A DNA stretch of 15,365 nt from an uncultured Bacteroidota bacterium (GTDB taxonomy: Bacteria; Bacteroidota; Bacteroidia; Chitinophagales; Chitinophagaceae), in NCBI GenBank assembly GCA_903879995.1, contig CAIRNW010000367.1:1-15365 (forward strand). The letters run 5' to 3'. A program made the position numbers and the translations under genes. The notes beneath the pieces were generated by a model, which searched no databases, had not been told where the DNA came from, and was given only the letters and a program-made list of their open reading frames with translations. Shown here in pieces: positions 6,854-14,561 of the stretch (the first letter of the stretch is position 1; each line of letters begins with the position of its first letter).

Positions 6854-8662
6854 ATGGGTAATAAAGTTAACTTTCGGGTCGAGTTAGATGGTAGTCCGGT
6901 TGTAGGGCTTAAGCGCTGTACGATTAACCAAACAGTTTTTGATCATCATTATTTTGAGATCAAGTGCAGGGTTCATGAAAAGGACAATATCATCAAAAGT
7001 ATAGCCGAAAGTAATATTGGAAAGGAGGTAAAAATCGAGTTATACCCAGAATCGGGGCAATCCAAAGAAAAGAATTATTTTAAGGGAATCATAACCGGTA
7101 TCAGACTCAGCAAAGATGAAGTTGATGAGATTACTTTCTCCGGTTACAGTCGGTCTAAGCTTCTGGATGATGGCATCCATTCACAGTCATTTACGGAAAA
7201 AAACCTTGGGGATATCGTCCGCGAAGTAGCCAGAAGGCATAATGTCGAAGTAAAAGCTGATCCATCGTACAGTAAGTCAATACCTTATGTAGTTCAATAC
7301 AATGAGAGTACCTTTCAGTTTCTTTCAAGGTTGGCTGACACCTACGGAGAATGGTTCTTTTATAACGGAACAGGTCTCACCTTTGGAAAGCTGGAAAAGG
7401 AAAAAGCAAATAATTTACAATTTGAGACCGACCTTGTGAGCTTTTCCATGTTAATGTCAGCCCGCCCATCGAATTTCAAGTTATTATCCTATGACCACAT
7501 AAGCCACCAGTTTCCAGAAGCTGCAGCGGGTTCTGCTCAAGTTGGTGGTTTAGATGATTTCGGGAAATTATTGGCGAGGCATTCTGAAGACTTATTCAGT
7601 TTTGAACCAACCCATCTCTATGGTCAGTCTGCAGAGGAGAAGGCACTGCTCAATCACTTTTCAAAAAAGCAGAAAGCTGCTATTGCTGCAAACTATATGA
7701 TTTTCGATGGCAGCAGCCTCAATCACATGTTGAATACGGGTTCTTCGTTTAAAGTCCTTGGAAAGTTTTTTGATCGCTCAAAATCGGATTTTAAAGAGGC
7801 CAACTATGGTGAATTTCGTATTGTAAAACTGGTACACTCAATTACAGGAAGCGGTGAATATATTAACCACTTCACGGCAATCCCTGCATCGCTGGAACTT
7901 CCACCGCAGAACCAAAATGTCAAACAACCCGTAGGTGAGTTGCAGCCGGCGGAGGTTGTCTCAAACGATGACCCGGAAAAGCTGGGGAGAGTGGAGGTAT
8001 CCTTTTGGTGGCAAAAACAAAGGGGTGAAAAAACACCATGGATCAGGGTTGCGGCGAACAGTGCAGGGGGAGTACATGGCACTTATTTTGTACCTGAAAA
8101 AGGTGATCAAGTGCTCGTTGGATTTGAGCATAATAATCCTGATAAACCCTACGTACTGGGCAGCCTTTATCACGGCAAGTCTAAACCCGATAAAAATGTC
8201 CCTGACTCCAGCAATAATAAAAAGTCAATTAAAACAAAAAGTGGGAACCATATCTCCTTTAATGATGAAAGTGGACAAGAAGAAATCAAAATCGAAAATG
8301 GGAAAAATTCCATAACGCTTACTTTGAGTGGAAATGGAAAGATTACGATTATGAGTGATGGGGGGGATTTGGAGCTTAAAGCCAAGAATATCAAAATTGT
8401 TGCAGACGAAAAAATAGAAGCTTCTGCCGGGAGCGACCTAAGCGTAAAAGCTTCTCAGAAAACGAGTATTAGTGCGGGCACTGACTTGGAGGTCACCGGG
8501 GTACAAAAAGCTACCATTTCAGGTAACGAGCTGACTGCAGAGGGTAAAATGAAATGTAATGTGGGCTCCCCATCTGCCCAGACTAAGATGAATGGCATGA
8601 ATATAACAGTAGAGGCTACTGCGATCAATGACATTAAAGGTTCGATTATTAAGCTGAACTAA
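6854..8662 (+). CDS. vgrG: TssI (VgrG spike protein)
   Basis: This is the trimeric spike at the tip of the TssD tube. The 602-residue protein (from ATG 6854) has a gp27-like hub (about 1-350), with the conserved QYNESTFQFLSRLADTYGEWFFY segment near 148-170. A gp5-like OB fold follows (about 360-440: NDDPEKLGRVEVSFWW, TPWIRVA, YFVPEKGDQVLVGFEHNNPDKPYVLGSLYH). A repetitive beta-helix needle runs from about 460 to 602, with many short strands rich in K, S, I and G. The end, GSIIKLN, is the needle itself, so this is a structural VgrG without an effector domain. The ATG was preferred to an in-frame TTG 21 bases upstream because the homologous sequence begins near VNFRVELDG and TTG starts are rare. 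The stop codon shares one base with the tssE start (TAATG), so the two are translationally coupled. Confidence 0.93.
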   Translation: MGNKVNFRVELDGSPVVGLKRCTINQTVFDHHYFEIKCRVHEKDNIIKSIAESNIGKEVKIELYPESGQSKEKNYFKGIITGIRLSKDEVDEITFSGYSRSKLLDDGIHSQSFTEKNLGDIVREVARRHNVEVKADPSYSKSIPYVVQYNESTFQFLSRLADTYGEWFFYNGTGLTFGKLEKEKANNLQFETDLVSFSMLMSARPSNFKLLSYDHISHQFPEAAAGSAQVGGLDDFGKLLARHSEDLFSFEPTHLYGQSAEEKALLNHFSKKQKAAIAANYMIFDGSSLNHMLNTGSSFKVLGKFFDRSKSDFKEANYGEFRIVKLVHSITGSGEYINHFTAIPASLELPPQNQNVKQPVGELQPAEVVSNDDPEKLGRVEVSFWWQKQRGEKTPWIRVAANSAGGVHGTYFVPEKGDQVLVGFEHNNPDKPYVLGSLYHGKSKPDKNVPDSSNNKKSIKTKSGNHISFNDESGQEEIKIENGKNSITLTLSGNGKITIMSDGGDLELKAKNIKIVADEKIEASAGSDLSVKASQKTSISAGTDLEVTGVQKATISGNELTAEGKMKCNVGSPSAQTKMNGMNITVEATAINDIKGSIIKLN

Positions 8663-9114
8663 TGGAATATTATACGCTTCCCGTGAATTGTGCCGTGCTT
8701 ATGGAAAGGGCAGAAAAGCACCCAAAGCAAAGTCTTGAAAAATCCATTACGGCCAACATCTATCTAATACTCGCCACGAAATATGGTAGTAAACGTTACG
8801 ATCAATCTTTTGGGAATGAACTATTAGACTATGATTTTGACAATCCTTCGGTCATTGAAAGAGTCAAGCATAGATTTGAGGTTTCTATAAAGGAATTAAT
8901 TAAAACCTGTGAGAAGAGATTAGAGGAAATTAAAGTAATCGTAAGGCTAAGCATCGAAGACCTCTATTTTGATAAAGACAGAAAGATGACGCGGGTCAAG
9001 AAAAAAATCGAAATATCCATTTCAGGAAAGTTGATTCTGATAAACAGAACATATTCCCCGCCTCCTTTTGTGATTTATTTCAGCCCGGCATCGATTAGCT
9101 CTAGCTCAAAATAG
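8662..9114 (+). CDS. tssE: TssE (gp25-like baseplate subunit)
   Basis: This baseplate wedge protein of the gp25 family links the baseplate to the first sheath ring. The 150-residue protein carries the family hallmark around residues 45-61, RYDQSFGNELLDYDFDNP, which corresponds to the RxxxSFG...DY block of gp25-like proteins. A helix follows (VIERVKHRFEVSIKELIKTCEKRLEEI) and then strand pairs containing IVRLSIEDLYFD and KKIEISISGKLI. The C-terminal tail after PPPFVIYF is serine-rich and short. The ATG overlaps the vgrG stop by one base, and tssF follows 28 bases later, so it is part of the baseplate gene block. Sequence similarity in this family is low; the gp25 block plus position makes the call solid. 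Confidence 0.87.
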   Translation: MEYYTLPVNCAVLMERAEKHPKQSLEKSITANIYLILATKYGSKRYDQSFGNELLDYDFDNPSVIERVKHRFEVSIKELIKTCEKRLEEIKVIVRLSIEDLYFDKDRKMTRVKKKIEISISGKLILINRTYSPPPFVIYFSPASISSSSK

Positions 9115-9142
9115 CCGTATAGGCAATAATTTTTTCGAATTT

Positions 9143-11011
9143 ATGCAGACTCGGGAAGAGATTAAACTCCGTATGCTTCGGTTTGCCGCAAGAGAATGGG
9201 GTTATGACGAAACGCAGATGGAGTCAGAGGCATTCGATCCGTTAGTAAGCTTGCTTATGGAGGCTTGTGCGACCGAACTTGAGCGTATTGATCGTGAGAT
9301 GCACCTAGCAGAGGAGCGTATCCTTGACCGTATTGTTGCACTTTTGACACCTGACGAGTTGACTTGTGCACAGACTGCTCATGCTGTACTTCACGCAAGG
9401 TCTATTACGCCTTTTTTTGAGCTAAAAACAAGTAATTTGTTTTACACGCCAAAAAAATCGGGAAGACAATCTAAAGATATATTCTTCTCTCCAGTCTCCA
9501 ATTACCGCGTTCATGACTGCAGCGTAGCAGTTCTTGGAACTGGGCGACAAGTGCTGAAGGTTGATGAAATTCCTAAGCGGAGAACCATACTTGATTCCAA
9601 ATCAGGAGAATCCCTTGGACATAATATTCTTTGGATCGGGATAGAGCTGGCGGCCTCCCTTTCTAGTATAGATGAAATAAGCTTTTTCTTCAACTGGCGG
9701 AATCAGGCAAAGCGAGATGATTGCCTTCGTATGCTGGAGGATACCATTTGGACTCTGGAGGGCAACAAACTTCCTGTTCACCGGGGGATTGCCAAAATAA
9801 ACCATGAGGATCAAAATGTACCACCAATCGTTGTATTCAGAAATGAATTCAGTACCACAAGACGGTTTGAAGAACAAATCGAGAGCCATTATTTAGCACA
9901 TTTTATGACTGTTGGTAATTTATCTCATGAATATCTGGGCACTGATTCGCTGGATGACTTAAAGCGATACTATCCAGCTGAATTTGAGACTGTATTTTCG
10001 CCAGAAAAGCTTACTTCGCTTAAAACAACAAAGTACCTTTGGCTGAAAATAGAATTTCCTGGTTTTGTTCCCGAAGATTTTTTGACACGGGTCGAGTGTC
10101 ATACTAATTGTTTTCCGGTTATGAACAGGCGTTATATTTCCGAGAGCTTCAATAATATCAAGGCAAATGCCAATATCCTTCCTTTAAATTTTGAAGACTA
10201 TTTCTTTGATATTGAAGAGGTTGTCAGTCAGAATGGCAAGCCTTTTCATTCTGTCCCACTGACTAATATCGGTAATTATAACGCTGGTGAATTTACGCTT
10301 CGGAAGCGGGGGGTAAACAAATTCAGTAAAAGTGATGCTACCAGGAGTCTATTGGATATGATTGACGTCCTTCGTGATGAAAGTGCTTCGTTTTCTGCGT
10401 ATGATTTAGAGTATCTTTCCGATAAAGTTAAGGGTATATATCAGGAGGTTAATGAGCTTGAGCAGCAACTTTTAAGTAAGAAAAAGGATCTGAATTCTAT
10501 TTCCTACTTGATTATAAAACCTCTGGAGGGAAAAGATTCTGTCCAGATTTCTTACTGGACGACAAATGGCGCCGATGCAAATGGAATTGCATCCGGGAAT
10601 AGTATTGATCTATATGAGTTTACTGCTTTGAAAAGGGACAGCTTATACCTTATGACTGGGACCGAAGGGGGAAAGGACGAGCGCAGTTCATTTGAAAGCC
10701 GCTTTGCTTTCAAAAAGGCACTTACTAATCGAGAGCGCGTTGTTTCAGTGGAGGATATAAAATCTTTCTGTTACGCAACATTGGGTGAAGAGATAGAGGA
10801 GGTTATTGTTCGTAGGGGCTTTCGTGTGGCCCACCTTACGACCCATGGTGTAGAGCGAGTAGTGGAAGTTTGGTTAAACCCCAAAAAATCGGTGGGGGAG
10901 CCTGGGTCAAATGAGGAGTTTATGGCCGGGGTTTCAAAACTTCAAGATCAACTCAACATCAACTCAGCTTCTATTATCCCAATCGAAGTAAAAATTAAAA
11001 CTGTTGTCTAA
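9143..11011 (+). CDS. tssF: TssF (baseplate wedge protein)
   Basis: This is a large baseplate wedge subunit, forming the TssF2-TssG core of each wedge. It has 622 residues. The N-terminus has the family pattern: FAAREWGYDE, then FDPLVSLLMEACATELERIDREM (31-53) and ERILDRIVALLTPDELTCAQTAHAVLHA (58-85). A helical, coiled-coil-like stretch follows near residues 425-455 (DLEYLSDKVKGIYQEVNELEQQLLSKKKD). The C-terminal domain includes ALTNRERVVSVEDIKSFCYATLGEEIEEVIVRRG, which resembles the conserved RxRxVSxEDI region of T6SS-iii TssF. The ATG follows AATTT without a Shine-Dalgarno sequence. The stop overlaps tssG by 8 bases, implying coupled translation of two proteins that bind each other. Confidence 0.88.
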   Translation: MQTREEIKLRMLRFAAREWGYDETQMESEAFDPLVSLLMEACATELERIDREMHLAEERILDRIVALLTPDELTCAQTAHAVLHARSITPFFELKTSNLFYTPKKSGRQSKDIFFSPVSNYRVHDCSVAVLGTGRQVLKVDEIPKRRTILDSKSGESLGHNILWIGIELAASLSSIDEISFFFNWRNQAKRDDCLRMLEDTIWTLEGNKLPVHRGIAKINHEDQNVPPIVVFRNEFSTTRRFEEQIESHYLAHFMTVGNLSHEYLGTDSLDDLKRYYPAEFETVFSPEKLTSLKTTKYLWLKIEFPGFVPEDFLTRVECHTNCFPVMNRRYISESFNNIKANANILPLNFEDYFFDIEEVVSQNGKPFHSVPLTNIGNYNAGEFTLRKRGVNKFSKSDATRSLLDMIDVLRDESASFSAYDLEYLSDKVKGIYQEVNELEQQLLSKKKDLNSISYLIIKPLEGKDSVQISYWTTNGADANGIASGNSIDLYEFTALKRDSLYLMTGTEGGKDERSSFESRFAFKKALTNRERVVSVEDIKSFCYATLGEEIEEVIVRRGFRVAHLTTHGVERVVEVWLNPKKSVGEPGSNEEFMAGVSKLQDQLNINSASIIPIEVKIKTVV

Positions 11012-11957
11012 GGCATCTAAAATATCAACGGGTATTTTGATCAGGCATTCGGCAAGGTTGGAGTGCTTAATTTTCTCCCTGTTGGAACAAGGCCTAATTG
11101 AAACAGACGATATTTCAGTTATCTTCTCCTCTAATTTTAAAAGGGGCTATCTCAAAGATATTGTATCTGCTAAATTGGAAAAGGCGAGTGACTACGAGTA
11201 CTCTGACCGGCAAATTTTAAGATTGGAGATAGCACGTGAGGGCCTTTATGATATGCTTCCGAAAGCGGTGTTTCATGAATATAGTGATCCAAGAACAATT
11301 TCTATTGATGAAGCTCAATTGGAAAGGGAAAAGTTGCAGGATGAAGAAAAGGCCGCCAGGAGGTTTTTTTATCCGTTCGAGCAGGAATTTTTCAGAAAGA
11401 GGATAGAAATCGAAGCGATGGAGCATAAGGGCCATAATGGATTTCTTAGTCCTTTTCAAAACTATATCCTTGAATCACTATGGCCTACTATGAAATGCCT
11501 CAGTGCATTCCAGAAGGATTTTCTTTTTTATATGCTTCCTTTGGCGCATAAAATTGTTGGAAATTTCCCATTTGTTTCTCGACTATTCAAAATTCTACTA
11601 AAAGAAAATATTCAGATTAACACCATTCATAAAGAAGTTTGCTCCCTGGAGGATAGTTTAGCCTCAAGTTTGGGGTACAATTCCGTTTTAGGGTTCGACT
11701 TCATTCCTGGGTCGGAGGTTCTGGATGATCTTCCTGCTATAGATATTTGTATTGGCCCGGTTGATACTGCTGCTGCAGCAGATTATTTGCCGGGGGCGCC
11801 TCAGGAGAGATTGATAAACCTGCTTTTTGACTATTTCATGCCCTTTGATCTGGATGCATCGTGGAGGTTGCTTGTTGAACCACAGACGGGTTCCTGTCAA
11901 CTGGATGATGGTTCGAATATGAATATTCTTGGCTTTTCAATGGTTTTAGAAAATTAA
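11004..11957 (+). CDS. tssG: TssG (baseplate wedge protein), TTG start
   Basis: This is the TssF partner in the baseplate wedge. The 317-residue protein has no catalytic motif, as expected. It begins with a helical segment (HSARLECLIFSLLEQGLIETDD) and ends LLFDYFMPFDLDASWRLLVEP...NILGFSMVLEN, the region that in TssG homologues contacts TssF and TssK. The frame has a stop at 10989-10991 and no ATG before the conserved N-terminal sequence, so translation must begin at the TTG at 11004 (or CTG at 11001). The start lies 8 bases inside tssF, which fits reinitiation after tssF termination. The identification rests mainly on position after tssF, size and weak family resemblance. Base composition is more AT-rich than in tssH or tssC. 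Confidence 0.8.
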   Translation: MSKASKISTGILIRHSARLECLIFSLLEQGLIETDDISVIFSSNFKRGYLKDIVSAKLEKASDYEYSDRQILRLEIAREGLYDMLPKAVFHEYSDPRTISIDEAQLEREKLQDEEKAARRFFYPFEQEFFRKRIEIEAMEHKGHNGFLSPFQNYILESLWPTMKCLSAFQKDFLFYMLPLAHKIVGNFPFVSRLFKILLKENIQINTIHKEVCSLEDSLASSLGYNSVLGFDFIPGSEVLDDLPAIDICIGPVDTAAAADYLPGAPQERLINLLFDYFMPFDLDASWRLLVEPQTGSCQLDDGSNMNILGFSMVLEN

Positions 11958-11968
11958 TTGATGTAGAT

Positions 11969-12868
11969 ATGCCCTACGTTTGGTTCTTGCTTATACTGAT
12001 AACACTTTTATCTGCAAGCATCGTCTGGATGTACCTGAGCGATAGTGAAGGGAATTTCTTCAAAAAGGGGAATATTAAATTTCTTATAATCGTATTTATT
12101 GTCTTTTTTGCCTTAGGATCCGGAAGATTAATGGTTAAAAAGCCATTGTCCCTTCCTCCTGACGTGTATTCCTGGATAATTTTCATCTTTTTTCTAATTT
12201 TTGGGTTTGTACTGCTTGTATTACTGAATAAAAAGTTCTCGTGGGCGTGGGGTACAGATAAATCGTTAAAGAAAACATTACCTCTGATTGTCCTCTTACT
12301 CAGCTTCTCAGCTTTTTCCTATTTTCTTTCTTTCTGGATGCTGGAGAGTCCCTTTTTCAAAGCAAATGAAGGGATTGCTGATAATTATACAGCAGGTTTG
12401 ATTTTATTATTATTGCCCTTCAGTGTAGTATTGGCCCATCATTTTTGGAACAAAATACCCATTGTTGAGCAAGAACTCATCCCGTATATCCCCAATTTAC
12501 AATCCGAAAAGTTTCCTGTAGAATTCGATAAAAATGGCCTCCGCTTTTCGTTCCAACTACCGCTTAAGTATGGAAAAGCCAAGGATATAGTAACCATTCC
12601 CGTAGTCTCACCACGGGAAAACTCTCTACACCAGATTTTTTTCAATGCATTAATGGAATATAATGAAAGGGCAAAAAGGAGCAGGAATGTGCGTATCGAG
12701 TGTATAGCCAATCAAGAAGGTGAAAAGGTATTCGGATGGGTTTTTTTTAGGGCCAGGAAAAAATGGTGGTGGATTGAGCGATATTACATTGACCCTTACG
12801 AACCTTTTCGTAGAGGTCATATTGCTCCAAATGAGGTTATTTTTGCAGAAAGGATTAAGACATGGTAA
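11969..12868 (+). CDS. tssN: TssN (T6SS-iii membrane protein)
   Basis: This multi-pass inner-membrane protein is specific to Bacteroidota T6SS and presumably part of the membrane platform that takes the place of TssJ, TssL and TssM. In the 299-residue protein five hydrophobic segments are visible at about 4-22, 36-53, 67-86, 103-124 and 140-159. A soluble C-terminal domain of about 140 residues follows, containing FPVEFDKNGLRFSFQLPLKYG, VFGWVFFRARKKWWWIERYYIDP and a final FAERIKTW. The multi-TM N-terminus with a soluble tail and the position between tssG and tssK match the TssN family. It starts 11 bases after the tssG stop. The sequence is noticeably AT-rich, partly because of its Phe, Ile and Leu codons. 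No TssO, TssP, TssQ or TssR gene follows. Confidence 0.8.
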   Translation: MPYVWFLLILITLLSASIVWMYLSDSEGNFFKKGNIKFLIIVFIVFFALGSGRLMVKKPLSLPPDVYSWIIFIFFLIFGFVLLVLLNKKFSWAWGTDKSLKKTLPLIVLLLSFSAFSYFLSFWMLESPFFKANEGIADNYTAGLILLLLPFSVVLAHHFWNKIPIVEQELIPYIPNLQSEKFPVEFDKNGLRFSFQLPLKYGKAKDIVTIPVVSPRENSLHQIFFNALMEYNERAKRSRNVRIECIANQEGEKVFGWVFFRARKKWWWIERYYIDPYEPFRRGHIAPNEVIFAERIKTW

Positions 12869-12887
12869 TCAGGTAGACTGTTTCACG

Positions 12888-12897
12888 CTCCGCGGAG
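12888..12897. repeat. 10-bp GC-rich palindrome CTCCGCGGAG
   Basis: A perfect palindrome occurs 20 bases after the tssN stop, in the 110-base gap before tssK. It stands out as GC-rich in an AT-rich gap and might be an operator or the base of a small hairpin. No T run follows it, so it is not a terminator. Confidence 0.3.
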
Positions 12898-12978
12898 ATA
12901 GTTCGACATATTCTTATTACAGTTCCGAAGGTATAACTATTTATGCTTGATGGTTTACTTTAATTAAATCATATATTT

Positions 12979-14154
12979 ATGCCAAGTCCAGGGAGCCATT
13001 TACCTATAAACTGGGTGAATGGCATGAAAATCAACAAAGAACACCTCATTGGGCAGGATAACAGTTTTCAAAATATGCTTTTCAATGGGCTGGCGTCCGT
13101 ATTGACCGACGTGAATTTTGGATTGTTACCACCGCATAATTTCCAAGGTGATCCATTCAATGTAATACTTTCCGAAGGTTGGGTCACCGTGACTCGTTGC
13201 CAGGCAATCCTCAGATCAGGTATTCGGGTCGATATCTCGGAAGATAATCACTTGGAAACTTTGCGACAGCCTATTTCCGGTCTGTCCATGCAATCTTCTG
13301 AGTGTTTTGTAATCCTGAAAGTTGATCCCTTCCGGCGCCAGCCTTTTGGTGAGCCGAGCAGCGAGGAGTTTCCCGTCAGGCATCCGCATGTGGTACCCTT
13401 CTATCAAATCAACATCGTCCCAAAGGAGGAACTAAATGTAGAATACTTTGACCACAACGCAATCCCGCTTGCTAAGTTCGTCAACTCATATCAGGGTATG
13501 AGCCAGGATCGAAGCTATATACCTCCTTGTACGACAATACGTTGCTACCGTGCACTTTGGGACCGTTATAAGATATGTGAGAAGTTGCTCAGCTTAATTG
13601 AATCAGATCTTTTGAAAATAAGGGAAAAAACAATTGAAAAGAATAGGATGACGGGCGATTCAAATCAGCTCAGCAAAGATGCCCTTGAACTGTCGTCACG
13701 TCTCCTTGACTTCGTGACGTTAAATAAGGCCACATTCCGGATGCTCCTTCCATACGCACCGCCAATACACACGGTCGCATTTTTCAGTACGATGGGTGGG
13801 GTCTTTAACAATGCCCTCAGCAGGGCAAAAGACAAAGATGCAATACTAAAATATTTCACAACTTGGGCAACAACCAATAGTCCTTCAGACTTACAAGAGT
13901 TGGTTGAGAAGGCAGAAAAAGTGGTTTTCAACCCCCTGGATCTACAAGAATCTTTTAGGGTGATCGAGAGTTTTTTGACCAATTTCCAGTATATTTTTGA
14001 AAAGCTGAAGGACTTGCAATTCAGGGATATTTGGGATCCGAAAGGGGTAATTGATCACTCGCGCAATCCGATAGATATCAGTAACAATCTAAAAAAGTCA
14101 CCAATAATCAGAAAAAATCACGACGAACCCAAAGAGGGTGAATGGTATAAATGA
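12979..14154 (+). CDS. tssK: TssK (baseplate-to-membrane adaptor), short form
   Basis: This baseplate adaptor trimer binds TssFG and connects the baseplate to the membrane complex. The N-terminal strand-rich shoulder domain (about 1-182) has the family start INWVNGMKINKEHLIGQDNSF (compare the W-eGM-l-pqHf motif). It is followed by a helical bundle from about 186 to 345 (ALWDRYKICEKLLSLIESDLLKIREKT, ELSSRLLDFVTLNKATFRMLLPYAPP, FRVIESFLTNFQYIFEKLKDL). Only about 45 polar, probably disordered residues remain after it. Proteobacterial TssK (about 445 residues) has a C-terminal head of about 130 residues that contacts TssL and TssM; this protein has 391 residues and no such domain, in line with a T6SS-iii machine lacking those partners. 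The ATG follows ATATTT with no Shine-Dalgarno sequence, and a 110-base gap separates it from tssN. It is the last gene of the T6SS run. Confidence 0.88.
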   Translation: MPSPGSHLPINWVNGMKINKEHLIGQDNSFQNMLFNGLASVLTDVNFGLLPPHNFQGDPFNVILSEGWVTVTRCQAILRSGIRVDISEDNHLETLRQPISGLSMQSSECFVILKVDPFRRQPFGEPSSEEFPVRHPHVVPFYQINIVPKEELNVEYFDHNAIPLAKFVNSYQGMSQDRSYIPPCTTIRCYRALWDRYKICEKLLSLIESDLLKIREKTIEKNRMTGDSNQLSKDALELSSRLLDFVTLNKATFRMLLPYAPPIHTVAFFSTMGGVFNNALSRAKDKDAILKYFTTWATTNSPSDLQELVEKAEKVVFNPLDLQESFRVIESFLTNFQYIFEKLKDLQFRDIWDPKGVIDHSRNPIDISNNLKKSPIIRKNHDEPKEGEWYK

Positions 14155-14264
14155 ATGGGGCTTCATGCTACGCGGAATCGCGGGTATGTTATCGTACTGC
14201 CCATATCTTTTTGTCTACGCTTGAAGGGTGCCTGTTTTAGCTAGGCCATTATCCTTGGAAGTAA

Positions 14265-14429
14265 TAGACTTGTTGCGAGGGGGATCATCAAGGGGTCAAA
14301 AAGTCCCTTTTTTTCCCACACTGTGCCTTTTTTCGGTCATCTAAGGCAGCTATACTCCCTCAAAAAGCCTTCGTGTGGACAAAAAATGACTCTTTTTTCC
14401 CACCTTGCTGACCCCTCGCAACAAGTCTA
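14265..14429. mobile_element. MITE-like inverted-repeat element of about 165 bp
   Basis: TAGACTTGTTGCGAGGGG (14265-14282) has its exact 18-base reverse complement at 14412-14429. With a two-base indel the match goes on inward (TCATCAAGG on the left, its near complement CCTTGCTGA on the right). Further in, CCCACAC (14315-14321) faces GTGTGG (14373-14378), with T and A runs between, so each arm is about 55 bases and the whole can fold on itself. There is no ORF. Because the ends begin with TA, the element could equally be a 16-bp GACTTG... repeat flanked by a TA duplication, as in elements moved by IS630/Tc1-mariner transposases. Alternatives are an interspersed intergenic palindrome or a bidirectional terminator. 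No transposase is present. Confidence 0.6.
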
Positions 14430-14502
14430 ATATTGGTTGTGGTTCGTGTACTTTGCGTGTGCCGGAGAGCGTATGGATTCTAAGAATGCCAAAAACGAGT
14501 CT

Positions 14503-14515
14503 TCGCAGCAAGACT
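14503..14515. repeat. Degenerate copy of the inverted-repeat end
   Basis: TCGCAGCAAGACT matches the right end TCGCAACAAGTCT of the preceding element at 11 of 13 bases. It lies in an AGTCTT...AAGACT dyad (14499-14515) about 45 bases before the end of the M23 gene. It may be a relic of a second element or a fortuitous match. Confidence 0.3.
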
Positions 14516-14561
14516 GATTAAACCCCAGGTAATTGTCTGATTCAAATAAATGGTTTCTCTG

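Larger units (their letters stand above)
14155..14561. other. Intergenic region between tssK and the convergent M23 gene
   Basis: These 407 bases hold no credible gene. They contain the 165-bp inverted-repeat element (14265-14429), a degenerate copy of its end (14503-14515), and small weak dyads such as CGCG-GAAT-CGCG near 14174. The region separates two convergent genes, so both transcripts should end here. The T runs inside the inverted-repeat element could serve as terminators in both directions. Confidence 0.6.

Noticed and set aside
7935..8315. 126-codon open frame inside vgrG in another frame
   Set aside because: It overlaps the OB-fold and needle region of VgrG, and its translation looks like out-of-frame noise.
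8360..8366. G7 tract in vgrG as a phase-variation switch
   Set aside because: Seven bases is short for a slippage switch, and the run simply encodes Gly-Gly in a turn of the needle.
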